Below, piece after piece: positions 1-11,699 of a stretch of DNA of 64,000 bases. Made by a program: the position numbers and the translations under genes. The notes below the pieces were generated by a model that had not been told where the DNA came from, did no database searches, and saw only the letters and a list, made by a program, of their open reading frames with translations. Where the stretch lies: the NCBI GenBank assembly GCA_049999805.1, contig JBNGIO010006342.1:215241-279240 (forward strand), given 5' to 3'. How positions within the stretch are numbered: position 1 is the first letter of the stretch; each line of letters opens with the position of its first letter. This DNA comes from Folioceros fuciformis. Lineage: Eukaryota > Anthocerotophyta > Anthocerotopsida > Anthocerotales.

Positions 1-5
1 ACACA

Positions 6-237
6 ATTGTGTAAGCTTCTTCAGCGAGCTTGATAGAATTGTGTAAGCTTCTTTAGCGAGCTTGATAGAATTGTGTAAGCTTCTTCAGCGAGCTTGATAG
101 CATTGTGTAAGCTTCTTCAGCGAGCTTGATAGCATTGTGTAAGCTTCTTCCGCGAGCTTGATAGAATTGTGTAAGGTTTCTCGACGAGCTTGATAGAATT
201 GTGTAAGCTTCTTTGGCGAGCTTGATAAAATTATATA
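6..237. repeat. 32-bp tandem repeat, about 7 copies, inside Copia coding region
   Basis: The unit is 32 bp and begins ATTGTGTAAGCTTCTTCAGC. Successive copies start at 6, 38, 70 and so on, with increasing divergence to the right. Because 32 is not a multiple of three, each copy shifts the Copia reading frame, so this is expansion after loss of function. Confidence 0.9.
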
Positions 238-1488
238 AGCTTCTTCATCCCATATAGAAGCACACAACTTGTAGAGATTGCCTTCCCGAACACCTCGAGT
301 TATCACCTTGACAGAAGGTGCTTCAAGATGCTTGGGTGGGATGTGACATGCTTTTAAATTGAAGACAATCTCATTTCCTCGGTTAGTGATTCTTGTTACT
401 GAAAGAAGATTTTTCACAAGACTAGGTACATGGTGTACATCCTTAATAGTACCTTTGGATACTCCTCCAAGTAGCTTAACTTTATCACACCTTTCTCTTT
501 GATCTTGTGTGACTTATTGTCACCAAGTGGCATTTTTTTGTAGTTTGAGATCCAGGGTTGGTTGTAGGTGAAGTGTTGAGATGCTCCAGGGTCTAGGTAT
601 AGACTCTCATCCTTCCCTGATGAGCGATCTCACACTTTCTTTATCATTGAAGCAGTAAAACGATATTCTTCTTGCTCATTCACTTGATTGGCTTGTGACT
701 ATTTTCCTTTCTTCAAGTCAGCCAATCTTGTCCTCCAGTCTTTTGCATAGTGGTTAGATTTCGTATAATAATGGCAAGTACCCATGTCTTTTTCTTTGTA
801 ACTTTCTCCTTTGATCCTTCACCGGAGTTGTCTCGTGGGGTCTTCCCTTGTGACTTTCCCTTCCTTGAAAAGAGTACCTAGTCACCATTGTGTTCATTCT
901 TGATTGAAATCTCGAGCTCCTCTTGTAGAAACAACCGAACCTCCTCTTCCATCATTGCTTGTTTATCGCTTGGACGCATCGATGCAGGTGTCCTAAAAGC
1001 CAACACAAACTACTTGTACATAGATGGTAAGCTACTCAACAACACCTCAATAGTCCTTCCTTCGAAAGGTTTAATGTCTGCATTCTTAATTTGATCAACC
1101 AAGTTCTTCAACTTGTTCAAATGTTGTTGAATCGTGTCCCCTTCAACCATCTTGAAGTTGGGAAGTTGTTGCTCCAACAACATCTCACTCACCATACTTC
1201 TTTTTTCGTACATGTTGCAAGGGTGGGTCCATGCCTTCTTCGATGTTGGACACTCACTCAATTGAGAGAGTATGTCATTAGACATGTTGAGAAGGATTGT
1301 AGCTAATGCTTGTCCATCCTTATCAAGGTCTCCTTAGATGGGTGTGTCTTTAAGGCCCTTGTCAACGAATTTCCATACTCCTCTTTCGATGAGAAGCATC
1401 TTCATGTTCAACTTTCTTTCACAATGTGAAGTTCTTGCCTCCAAATTTCTCCACCAAGCATGTCTTAAGAAGATGTGTCTCCATGCTT

Positions 1489-1592
1489 GTTAACACCATC
1501 TATTGTATCCTCTCGTTAACGCCATCTATTGTATCCTCTCGTTAACGCCATCTATTGTATCCTCTCGTTAACGTCATCTATTGTATCCTCTC
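1489..1592. repeat. 26-bp tandem repeat, 4 copies, in Copia leader
   Basis: Four near-identical 26-bp units start at 1489, 1515, 1541 and 1567 (GTTAACGCCATCTATTGTAT and on). They lie between the gag start and the primer site. A shorter duplication (ACTATGAGAAGTCTACAAGGC) follows around 1670-1711. Confidence 0.9.
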
Positions 1593-1721
1593 ACTTCATT
1601 ATCAAACACTTAAAGGATTGCTACCAATGCCTTTAGTAACTATGCAATAAGACTTAACACAAGCACCCAACTATGAGAAGTCTACAAGGCACTATGAGAA
1701 GTCTACAAGGCACTAGAACAT

Positions 1722-1734
1722 GGCTCTGATACCA
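1722..1734 (-). other. Primer binding site, initiator tRNA-Met type
   Basis: The minus strand reads TGGTATCAGAGCC immediately after the LTR. TGGTATCAGAGC is the classic plant LTR-element primer site, complementary to the 3' end of initiator tRNA-Met. Confidence 0.9.
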
Positions 1735-2034
1735 TGTGAGAAATATATGGATCTTACTTTTATTGAGAGGAATTACTTAACAATACACTAGAGGGTGAAA
1801 GTCATGTGAGAGCTATAACAGCTCAAACACTGACTCATATCTCATCACCGCTCATGACCCCTTATATACTCATTACCATGTTACTATTCTAGAAACTATC
1901 TATTCTATAGTAACAATCTTGATTAGACTATAAGCAAAGTTCTTCTACCACTCTCTTATATGGCATATATATATTTAGCTGTTAATTTAAAATAACTACT
2001 CTTTTGATGTGTTGTCCTAAACCGCTCACTTACA
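1735..2034 (-). repeat. Copia 5' long terminal repeat
   Basis: On the minus strand the segment begins TGTAAG and ends CTCACA, the usual TG...CA ends. It contains a TATA box (TATATAAG, 1861-1868) and, downstream of it, a polyadenylation signal (AATAAA, 1759-1764), in the U3-R-U5 order expected for this strand. It abuts the primer site directly. The 2034 boundary rests only on the TG end, because the partner LTR is outside the window. Confidence 0.7.
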
Positions 2035-2094
2035 TAGGACCGTGATGAGAAGCCTTCGGATGTTCAAGCTGCACGCTCCGAGTTTAAAAAAAAA

Positions 2095-4056
2095 TGGCAG
2101 TGTGGACTACGTACAAGGGTAGGCCTGCCCGGAAGTCTTCCACAAGGGTGTCGATGGAGTGTCCGACATCGATCGGGACCTCGTTGCCTGCAACAATCCC
2201 ACCATCCTCTTAGATCTGTATTTATGGACGGTAAGCTCAAGGCATGTGAATTTGATTGGATGACGCAGGAAACAATTTAGCCGAAAGATTGGCCCTACGA
2301 GGGGATCGGCTCCAATCTCGTCACTTATTTCACAGACGTTTTAGGACAAACCTAGCACTGCTTCTCAGAACGTGAAAAACGAGGCGGGATGTGTCTTCTT
2401 CTCTTCGTTTCTGGAAGCCTTCCTTTCCGATGGATATCTGGGCCTATGCAAGGCACCCATTGTGTTATCCACAATGCACCTCACTATAAGCGTGCTTACA
2501 CTTGCAGAGCGCCAACTTCAGATCACGATACTTGTTTCTTTCCTGCTCAGTTTAGAACATTGCTTTAACTTTGTCAGCTCATCAGGCCTCGTCACCTTTT
2601 CTTCCATGGATGTCGGGCAACGACCCCAGGGCCTTGATATGTTGCTCTCCTCTGCAACAATGGATGCTCTGAAGCCCACTGCCTTGCTATGGACGTCGAC
2701 GCCACCTCCGCAAACTGCACCACAAAGACCACGGGATGGAGGTTGACGAATTTCTTCCTCTCCATCGACGTTCTAGGCATCAGGGAAGGAGCCTTGAAGA
2801 CGTTGCCGGACAGACTTCGGCGCAGAACGGTTTGCGAGGAGGACGACAAGAAGCAACACACAGGCATTCCTACTTCAATCTGTACTTCGCTATGGTTGCG
2901 GTGGGAACGTTGATCGCGGTGACCGTAGTGGTTTACATGGAAACCAACGTAGGCTGGGCATGGGGATTCGCCATCCCCACAGCTTCATTTGCTCTTGCGT
3001 TCTGTGTCTTCCTGATAGGAAACCCTTGTACAGGCAGCAGCCCCTGGCCGGTGATTCCTGCACCGAGGTTGCTCAAGTCCTCGTTGCTTCTGTGAGAAAA
3101 TGGCGGGTCAGGGTACCGGCGGACAAGAACCTGCTCTCCGAGGTGCCTGGTAGGAAGTTTTTCACTCCACAGAGACGGCACCTGCTGCACACGGATTCCT
3201 TCACGTATGTGCCATGTCTCTACTGTGGAACGCAGATCGATGCAACTGCCAGCAATGTTTGCTTCAAATAAGGGCATGCTCATGTGCAACTGGAATGACC
3301 CTGAATGCAGATTCCTGGACACGGCAGCAGCCATCCGCAGGGAGGAGGATAAAAGCAGCCCCTGGAAGCTGTGCACCGTGACACAAGTTCAGGAAGTGAA
3401 GATGCTGATGAATACACTCCCTGTTTGGCTGCTCAGTCTCGTGCTCGTGACATCCTATTCTCAAATCCACACGCCCTTCATCAGGCAGGGCAACACAATG
3501 GCCAACAAGCTGGGCCCGCACTTCCGCATTCCTCCATCATCCTCCAGATCTTCGCCCACGGAACTGTGGTGGTTGGGCTCATTATCTGCGACAAATGCTT
3601 CGTGCCTCTGGGCAGGAGATACACTGGTAATCCCAGGGGAATCTCGGTCCTCCAGCGCCTTCGAGTGTGCTTCTTCCTGTCTTCTGTGGCCATGATAGTT
3701 GCAGCACACACAGAGAGGCATAGGCTGGAGTACGTGAGAGACCATGAGATGGCGAACGTGCCCAACGCCAAGCTGCCTCTCAGCAGCGTCCGGCTTGTTC
3801 CTCAGTACGTACTGGCGGGTCTTTCAGATGTCTTCAGAACTTTCTCAGGAGCGCTTTCATCAGCATTACATCCGCAATTGCTGGTCGACATCGGCCTTGG
3901 GTTGGACAGAACGTGAACACCTCCCGACTGCACAAGTTCTTTGGGCTGTTGGCTGTTCTTGGGATTATAGACCTCATCGTCTTCATGTCCGTTGCACCGA
4001 GATTTCTGTATAGAAAGACAGAGGACAGGACACCCCCGGCTGAAATATTAGAATAG
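2095..4056 (+). pseudogene. NPF (NRT1/PTR) transporter pseudogene
   Basis: Fragments in three frames line up in order with the NRT1/PTR family of proton-coupled nitrate/peptide transporters. These are KGRPARKSSTRV near 2110, AERLALRG near 2280, GIGSNLVTYFTDVLG, FLSDGYLG near 2430, SYFNLYFAMVAVGTLIAVTV near 2880, NVGWAWGFAIP, LYRQQPLAGDSCTEVAQVLV near 3035, PWKLCTVTQVQEVKML near 3370, CDKCFVPLGRRYTGNPRG near 3600, RLVPQYVLAGLSDVF near 3800, and NVNTSRLHKFFGLLAVLGI at the end with a stop at 4056. Frame changes occur near 2300, 3030, between about 3250 and 3320, near 3530 and near 3890. No single chain of GT-AG introns repairs them: at 3030, for example, one base is missing between the NP and LYR codons. 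The span keeps essentially the full length without recognisable introns, so a processed copy is possible. Confidence 0.85.
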
Positions 4057-4980
4057 CTGGAAGCCGGAGGTGTTAGAATCACCGTAGCTTGGATACTTAG
4101 CGCAGTGCATCCAGATTTTGATGCGGTGGTCAACATCACATCTCCTGGTGAGATGTTCTCGTACAAATCCGGTCACAGGAAAAAAAGGTTTTGCAGGTCG
4201 TTGGATGAACTTCCAAGAAAAAGGTTTATGGCTTTCCTCCGTCGTGGACTTTTTATGTCTTCGTTGAGCCATTGTTTTGGAAGAAGTTATTTGGATACCA
4301 ATGTATCATACTAAGTAGAAGATTAAAATTCACATAGAAAGTAAATATCATAGTAAATATTTGAGAAGACCACACTCAGAGGTACCTATCGCTCTCAACA
4401 TGTCCGTGATCGGAGTTGCCAAGGGGCTAACTTTTCGAAGGTGCCGATAAAGCCACCAATCCTATGTTGGTTATTGCCATCTTGTAAATTTGTTTGGCTG
4501 GCACTCTTTGCATAGCAATGGAGATGCATTCTCAAGAGAGAAAGCATGGGCAAGGCTGTTAAGAGATGAAGACATGATAGTGCTACATGAGAGCTTTAAA
4601 CCATGCCCTTGTACAAGTGATTTATATATAATTCCAGAGCCCTTTTAATCCATCGATGTGAATAGACCTTCAAGGGGTGCAATGCCGTTTGAGTTATTAG
4701 TCCATTCGTTTTGGCACGAGAGATTCGCTCATCTCATACGGTTTGCTCGCAATTGTTTTTCTGATTTCTCTCATTCCCTGTCGCCTGGATGTTGGTCTCC
4801 ACCATGTACCCTCATTTTGCCGCTTGGAGTCCTCCCTAGCTTGTTTGATGCGAGGGCACGATAGGCATGTCGAAATATTAACACGTGACTGGATACTGTG
4901 CCGTTGCAACATCTCTTTAGGCTGGTAGATTCGATATAGACGCGTATGGGACTCTACATGTCAGTGCTCTGCCATTTTCA
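4057..4980. other. Intergenic, nothing recognised
   Basis: No reading frame resembles a known protein. No tRNA, LTR or obvious repeat is seen. Confidence 0.5.
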
Positions 4981-4984
4981 CCTC

Positions 4985-6500
4985 TTGTTTTGAGTTCTGT
5001 GCGACTTGCTGCGATGTTTTAACATTCCCTGTTGTCCCTGCCAACCAAGCCTGCCAACATGTAATGTTGTTTCTTCGCCAGACTGGCTCAAGTGTTCCAA
5101 CTTCCAAATTCAGAGACCTGCTTTCCAGGTAAGTGCGTTACCGGTCCTCACTACCAACCAGGCCAGCCAACGTGTAATGTTTTTTTCTTTCTCCAGACTG
5201 CCAAAAATTTATTCCGAGTTCCAGATTTCAGTCTTGTTTTCGTTGAGCATGTGTAGATTTGAGAGTCTTCAAGCCTGCCCTTGTCTGGCAGAGCGAAGAT
5301 ACAGGGCAGCCTAGCCTCTTAACCGATTTCATGGACTTCGCCGCTATCTATTTGTCCCTTTTGCTTTTAAAGAATGACGCACCATTCTCAACATGCTCTG
5401 AAGATGTGCAGCCGCCCGGGCATCTCGGCCCACAAGCTTTAGCCTAACTGCTTCTCTGCTCCATTTCTTTCCCGCCTCACGTTCATCTCCTGCGCTCCTC
5501 CAACATATAATGTAGAATCCTTGCTGCCGAGCTTGGTTGGCTCATCAGAATACCGTTCCTCCCATGTTCCACTGAACTTTTGACAGGCTCCCAAGAAAGT
5601 GCACCAGACTGCAGCATCAGGGTGTGCATGTACTGTCCTGTCCAACCCTAGAGCCTCATCCACATGACCAGCACGACCCAGCAGGTCCACCATGGATGTG
5701 TAGTGCTCCCCAGTGGGAGTTAGGCCATAGTTCTTGCTCTTATCCTTGAAGCACTTTCGCCCCTTGTTCACTGGAAACGTATGGCTGCATGCCATAACGG
5801 TTAGCAAACTCGGCCGGGGTGTCAACACTTGCCCATGTCTGCAGGAGGCACACACATGTCGCACCCTTCCTGCAGCATACGGCTGTAGAGACAAAGAGCT
5901 TCCAGACCCATGCCCTGCTGAGAATATCCCGCCATCACGAAGTTCCATGTCACCACATTCTTTGTTCAAGGGCATCAAACACTCTCTTCGCGTCCTCCAA
6001 GATGCTACGCTTGGCATACACGTCCACCAGGCTGCTACAAACCAAGGAACCAAGCTCAACTCCACTGACCAACACATGAGTATGCTCCTGCTGTCCGGTC
6101 TCCAAGTCTGCTTCCCATGCACAGGCCTGCAGCGCTGCGACGAACACATGCGCACTTGACTTTACCCCAGACTTGCACATCTTCCTTTACTGCTCAGTGG
6201 CCCGCCGGTTGATCATGCCCACCTGCTACAGCCATCATCAACCGGCGAGCGCAAGTAACCGATCCCCATGTCCACGTCCAGAGCAACCTGCTGCTCATCC
6301 ACCCTGGCTGGCTCGTACAAACTGTTCAACCAAAGGACCTCGTGGGACTCCTTGCGCCGGGCGGTAGGCGAGCGGGAGCAATTCTTGAGCTCCATGGTGT
6401 CCCACCACAGAGTGCTCCATGGAAAACTGCTGCCACCATCGGGTTTGGGTTGAGTGGGCATGGAAAATTTTGTTACCGATACCACTCGGAAGCAATCTCA
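4985..6500 (-). pseudogene. Collapsed duplicate of the PPR gene at 19,925-22,108, with its 3' flank
   Basis: Three blocks align with the nearby PPR gene in the same order. Positions 6213-6485 match its N-terminus (SHEVLWLNSLYEPARVDEQ). Positions 5950-6180 match an early repeat block (HVFVAALQACAWEADLETGQ, SLVDVYAKRSILEDAKRVFDAL). Positions 5439-5790 match the C-terminal part (SKNYGLTPTGEHYTSMVDLL, PDAAVWCTFLGACQKF). The middle is deleted, so about 2.2 kb is reduced to about 1.05 kb, and frameshifts break it further. The similarity continues past the stop: 5180-5290 resembles 19,780-19,870 downstream of the parent, so this was a genomic segment duplication rather than retroposition. Confidence 0.88.
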
Positions 6501-9500
6501 AGGGGAGAAGGTGACGCAGAGAATGACGTTCCTACACAGCAGCAGGGGCAGGAGGGAAAGCAAGCGGCCGAGTGGAGGAAGTGAGTTGAGTAAAAGGCTC
6601 TAGCAATGGTCCTGTATCATTTTACAGTGACCGAACCTATCAGGACAAGGCTGGTCTCAGATCCTTGTGTAACGTTGTCATCACGATACTACTGAGGGGA
6701 GTGGAAATTGACCAGCCAGGACCAGCCCCTGCCGTTGGCCTTTGACAGCGGAAAGCTAAAAGTGGTCACTCCTGTTGACCACGCCACGATCGAGCAACCG
6801 AAGGGCTGTATGTCAGCGTTTGGCTTCCTGGCTTACAAATGGGTCACAAACATGCCAAAGTCGGGTGATGTCAATGTACAAAAGTTACAATACCGTGCCT
6901 GCTGGGAGGCGGGATATCGGGGGCCAGCATTGCCTTCCTGCCTCTTTCAACTTGATTCATATATGTGATGGTTTGGTTGGTGGAAGTGGGCTATGGTGAG
7001 GTGGCACTCACAACTGCAGAGTCTGATATATGAAAATGCTCACTCTGGCTGAGAACAGAGTCTGCCACATAATATGCTTGCTCTGTCTGACTGCATAGTC
7101 TGGATACATGAATGTTTCCCCTGTTTGAATGCAGGGTATGACAGGTGACAATGCGCATCCTCTGTATGATTGCAGAGTCTGATACGTGCAAACGTTAACT
7201 GTGTTTGACATCAAAATGTGGTACATGAAAAAGCTTGCTCTGTTTGACTTCGCATCCGACTGCTTGCCATGGTAGTCTATCGAGCAGGTGCTCTTCGTGA
7301 TTAGGAACGGAGCACTGCCAAACTTTCAGCTTGAGCTGTCTGCTCTTTCCGTACTGAATCCATCCACCTGTACATCCTCTTTCGGTTGCGAAAGCTTTTG
7401 CAATGATAGAAAACAACCTGGAAAACAGGCATGTAACATCGACTCTGCATTCGCCGTCGGAGGGCGTAGCTTTTCTCTACACAGTCTCTGGATGACAATA
7501 CTTCACACTCTCTGAATGAGATTTTTCTACATGATTCTGGACGAGAATCCAGATAGAAAGGTGCCTGGCTACCTAGCGCTGTTGTGACCAGTTTAAAGAT
7601 GCCTAAACCGGATCTAACCTCTATAGAGTTACAACGGTGAGCACTGGCCGACTCCGGTGAGGCGTCCGACTATCACCTCAAAACGGCCAGCTCCAGTGCC
7701 ACCACCGGACAGTCAAAAACACAACCTCCACATGCGCAGATGTCTACAATCCTGCTCTAAAAAAGTTTCAACCAGAATGGCGGCTCTCACGTCGGACCAC
7801 GTCTTGGTGCAAACTCAGAAAACAAGAGCAGCAAAAAATGTTCACACTCCAACTCGCGGGGAGCAAGGCCGCAACGGCAGCCTCCTCCTCCCCAAATCTT
7901 CAACCTTCCTGACCTGCTACCCCGCCTTGTCCTCTGAGAGCTCACCAGACCGATTTGATCTTCAGCGAGCGCAGGCAACCGGGCAGTAAAATCTTCGACA
8001 TGAGTAGCGACGCATTTCGGACGAGACTTCAGTCAATCACCGCAAATCGGCCATCGGTCAGCCTCAACCCTCCGAGCCCGTTCCAAAGAGCCTTCCATCC
8101 CTCAACTTGAAAATTAGCGACTCCGAAGAGCTGATTCAGAGCCGCATCCCGGCGTAATAGATCAAGTTCTCAGCACCAGGATCCGGAGGAGACGAAATTT
8201 CCTCCAAAAACCTGCAGGTGACGGAGCTGAATTTGCAAGCGGAGTCCATGATGGAAGCCATCACCTCCAAGAGGGCCCGGAACACAGCAACGGTGAGCGC
8301 CGGGTTGAACATGATGCTGTGGTCGGAAGAAGTGCGCGCGCCTACTCGGAAATGGCGGATGGACTCGAGAGCCAGACGCAAGTTCCCGCCGCCTGCATTC
8401 TGCGTACTCCGACCACGCAGGAACCGGGCGGCAGGCCAGCTACATAGGTGAGTGACACTCTACCGACAACAAGCGCATGTTCTAGTAGAGTCGGTGGAGG
8501 TCGGAGCCTGCCCTGCTGGATTTTACACGTTGGACCGTCACCGTGCCATTCCCGCCGACTGGCACGGCCCGATCACACATAATATCAAGACAATTTTAAT
8601 GAAAATGTGATTAAAAAATGAGCTGAAAAAATCATCACCGAGTATGAATCTGGATACTAGACCGCCCCATGTGGGATATTATGCAGCCCCGGCCAATAAC
8701 AGGCTCCCGCGTAACCAGACTGGTGAGATATCTAGATACTCGTGGCCGATATGTGGACGGCGTGGTGCCCGCCCTTTAAGGGCTGGACGGAGGCCAGTAC
8801 ATAATAAAACATTATGCAGAGAAATCGGCCACGTCGCGCGCCAAATCTTTTTCTGCAACGCCAACTTGGCGTGAGCTCGGAAGACGCGCCGGCTCTTGCG
8901 CTTGTGCTTGCACTGGTGTTAAGGGTTCCTGCTTCCGTACGAACGACACAGCTGGAAGGGCCCAGGAGTTAGGACCCGGTGGGCTAATACGGCCGCCGAC
9001 CTCCAGCACAAGCCAGCACTGCCGCTCCAATGCTTGGCCAGGTTTCGATTGGGCAGGCCATTTCCCACTGTGCGGCGTCTGTGATTGGTGATGGAATCGA
9101 GCGCCCTCCCACATGCGCCGATGATGCGGATGCAGACGCCCACAGGAAAGACCGCGCGCACATGGGGAAAGTTCCTAAAAAGCGGCCGCATTTTGGAATC
9201 TGTGTAACCTCATGCAAGTTACAGATCTCGTCTCGTTCAGGACAAGACGGAGAGGAGTCGAGGTAGGCCTGTTTTGCCCCCACAAGAGCGGCACTTCTTT
9301 GCACAGTTTCTCGTCACGTGGGGAGCCGGGTTCTATCTAGGAATCTCAAAACGCCACAGGCGATGGTGTACGGCTCACAGACAGCGAGATTGCCGAGCAG
9401 AAACACGGATATGTACAGTAGTTACCGGCCTTTCATCTGTCGCGACCCGCCAGCTAATTGAATTCCACTGAACTTTTGTTATGTATCTCATAGGTTGCAT

Positions 9501-9560
9501 CCACGTAACTAAAATTAGTTTAGTGTCCTGGTCGAAAAGCATGTGAAGTTTACGACTCTA
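6501..9560. other. Long intergenic region with one degenerate tandem repeat
   Basis: No frame here resembles a known protein. Apparent open frames at 6708-6968 and 7657-7989 lack recognisable motifs and are probably chance. The only structured element is the degenerate repeat at 7012-7250. Confidence 0.5.
7012..7250. repeat. Degenerate tandem repeat, unit about 43 bp, 5-6 copies
   Basis: Successive diverged units share a frame of the type GCAGAGTCTGATAYATGAAA followed by GCTCACTCTGTYTGA. Copies begin near 7015, 7058, 7102, 7160 and 7205. Unit length varies by a few bases. Confidence 0.65.
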
Positions 9561-9639
9561 AACTACTTACTCCTTCTAAATGCAGAATAATAAAAGACAT
9601 ACCTACCACCGGTTGCCGAAGAAGCTGCTTGACGTACAC

Positions 9640-10760
9640 ATGTTGTTTTAAAGATTGTGTTGGCCAATCCCCTTTGCAAAATAATGGATACATGTTGTCG
9701 CAAGAAGGCCACCTCTTTGCAAAATAATGGATACATGTTGTCGCAAGAAGGCCACCACTGAGAAAGAGAATCTCATTTCTGTAACTACAATACACCTTTG
9801 CACACTCCTTGATGAACCTTTAAAAGTCCTTGCCCATGGCCTCATGGGTCTCAAGAGCGAGAGGATGAAAATATGCTCTTCCTACAAGGGAGAATACTTA
9901 TGCACTTTGGCACTACACAACCTTTCACTGCCCATCAAGGTGGTTGATGACAACATGCTCATAAACCGTAGTCCTAAAAGGAAGTAGCGCCTTACGAGCC
10001 TCCCAAGGTAAAAAGTTCTTTGCTTGTCTAAGAGATATTTGTAAGGGAAAAAATGCCCTTCTCAACACATGAGGTATTATCTTCAAGAAGGGGGAAATCT
10101 TGGAGCAAAACACGAGAGACCAAAATTGGAACGAAGAGGTAAGCTAATCGCCGGGCAAAGTAGGAAGAAAGAATACTAAACACAATCTAATGATCATTGA
10201 TCCATCATATGAGCCAAGTCTTCATCCAAAACCGCATCAACAAACGTGTAAAAAAATTTGGGAAGTCCTACTAGAATGCCTAAGATGCGAAGTCCTTGTG
10301 AGATGGCGATATCTTTCACCCCTCCCCCCTCAAATATTGCGGGGGGGAGTGATGATTGAGGACCAAACCCATGCTAAGCCTATGGTTAAGCATTTAGATA
10401 GTAACCCTCAACCCACCTTAGTGAGCTCCGAGAAGAAGAGCTCAAAGGTTGCTTTGACTATTACTCCTTGCTTGAGAACATAAGTGTTACCAAGCACGAA
10501 TGAGAAAAGGCATTCCCGAAATGCGAAAGAAATAGAAAACAACGCTTGAAAATGCACATGGCAAAAAGAGCACCCTTTGGTTTCATATGTATCCTTGTAG
10601 ACTATGTAAGTTGTCCCAATCAAGTTTTTCTTTCTACCAAAGAAAAAAGCACCCCCTAGCAAATCGCCTTGCCTTGTGCCCATTGTTAAATTAAAAACTA
10701 AGACCCCCTCAATGGCCGAGCTGTATTGGAAGGGCTTACAACCATCATCCGCAGCAAGCA
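9640..10760 (-). mobile_element. Decayed non-LTR retrotransposon (LINE) reverse transcriptase fragment
   Basis: The minus strand at 10,639-10,683 encodes GTRQGDLLGGAFFF, close to the conserved RT motif GxRQGDPLG. Further along (10,186-10,292) come RILGILVGLPKFFYTFVDAV and LDEDLAHMMDQ, resembling the thumb region of plant LINE-type RTs (LGxPxGS...F...L.EDL.H). A later piece near 9890-9930 (RLCSAKVHKYSPL) resembles the GGLGLxSA region. Several stops and frameshifts are present and the YADD box is not intact. No endonuclease domain is seen. Confidence 0.5.
9672..9757. repeat. 43-bp direct duplication (2 copies)
   Basis: The same 43-bp unit, beginning CTTTGCAAAATAATGGATAC, occurs at 9672-9714 and 9715-9757 with no difference I can see. 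It lies in the LINE tail region. Confidence 0.9.
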
Positions 10761-10821
10761 ATATTCAACAACTTGCCCTTGGGAGCCGGAAGGAGGTTTG
10801 GAGTTTTTGAGACATGTACCA

Positions 10822-11690
10822 ATGGCTGAAATTGGGGCAGCTCCGCTACTAGCGTTGCGTGCGCGAGATAAAAAGGGGTTGGACAGTAGCTTGTTGCCCC
10901 AGGTTTTAGCACATCTGAAGGCAGGGCTTGTGGGGTTGAGGCCTTACATAACAACTGGAGACAATGAGTGGTGGGAGAGCTTCTGGAAGGACCAGGAAGA
11001 GATTGCAGTCATTGTTGAGAACAAGATCGGTATTATGCTTCAAGCGCCATGGAGATGGGTGGCGATCAAAGCATCAGCAGAGCCCATTGTTATGCCGGAC
11101 GTAAGTTTGCTGGATGATGCTTTATTACGTGACCTTCCTCGTCACTATATGTATCTTGGAGGATATCAAAGCTGCCAAAGACAACGAGAAGAAATGGATA
11201 GGTTGAATGGAGACGCTTTAGAAATACAAAAGGACATGTATATTGTGACACCTTGCTTCACTGACATGCATAACAGACTATTTTGGATTGCAAGGGTTGT
11301 TGAAGTGAGGCTGTAGGTGGAGAGTCGGATAGAGCACATTGGTGCATTCGAAGGGAAGTATGTCGAGGAATACATCATTGAGAGAAGGTGCCTGACAAGG
11401 GAGGGCGTTCTAGGCCGCATGGGCAGAAATTTGTTTAAACTAAGAACGTACTAGAATGATACTATTATCTTGTACTATGGGTCAATCTAACCGCCCGCAA
11501 GCACTTATATGCAGCGGACAAGAAGGCCATTAGAGACAAACTTAGTGCATTGTGTGGGTGCATAGAGGCACCAAGCGAGACGGGTTGCGATGATATTGAT
11601 GATAACAATGATGATGTCGTTAGGTAGACGATGTATGATGATTTTTTGGATCAAGTCGTTAATGACAGTTGCGAGCTATTCTTAGGAAAT
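10822..11690 (+). pseudogene. Unrecognised coding-like ORF with at least two in-frame stops
   Basis: From the ATG at 10,822 an open frame of about 164 codons runs to a TAG at 11,314. Composition is strongly protein-like (QAPWRWVAIKASAEPIVMPD, LLRDLPRHYMYLGGYQSCQR, MYIVTPCFTDMHNRLFWIAR). The same frame continues after the stop with sensible sequence (ESRIEHIGAFEGKYVEEYII) to a second stop near 11,450. A shifted frame then gives ARKHLYAADKKAIRDKLSAL and an aspartate-rich stretch. The open frame also extends upstream to a stop at 10,699, but no earlier ATG is seen. I do not recognise the family. The setting, among decayed transposons, suggests mobile-element cargo. Confidence 0.5.
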
Positions 11691-11699
11691 TAGATCATA

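Larger units (their letters stand above)
1..2034 (-). mobile_element. Ty1/Copia LTR retrotransposon, 5' part (truncated by window edge)
   Basis: The element reads leftward: LTR at 1735-2034, primer site at 1722-1734, a gag region (about 1285 to 700) and the start of the pre-integrase part of pol (about 420 to 85). The gag stretch at 1010-1285 resembles the Copia gag domain (UBN2 type; QHLNKLKNLVDQIKNADI). At 735-776 the minus strand encodes a decayed CCHC knuckle, CHYYTKSNHYAKDW, whose second and last cysteines are lost. At 331-417 the phrase KNLLSVTRITNRGNEIVFN matches the gag-pre-integrase segment. Reading frames are broken, and tandem repeats interrupt both the leader and the coding part, so the copy is not autonomous. 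Reverse transcriptase and the 3' LTR lie beyond the left edge. Confidence 0.85.

Noticed and set aside
1-1600. Possible CRISPR-like array from the regular 32-bp and 26-bp repeats
   Set aside because: The units are contiguous tandem repeats without unique spacers, inside a retrotransposon in a plant nuclear genome.
6708-6968. Plus-strand open frame of about 86 codons
   Set aside because: No family resemblance, no supporting context and ordinary length for chance.
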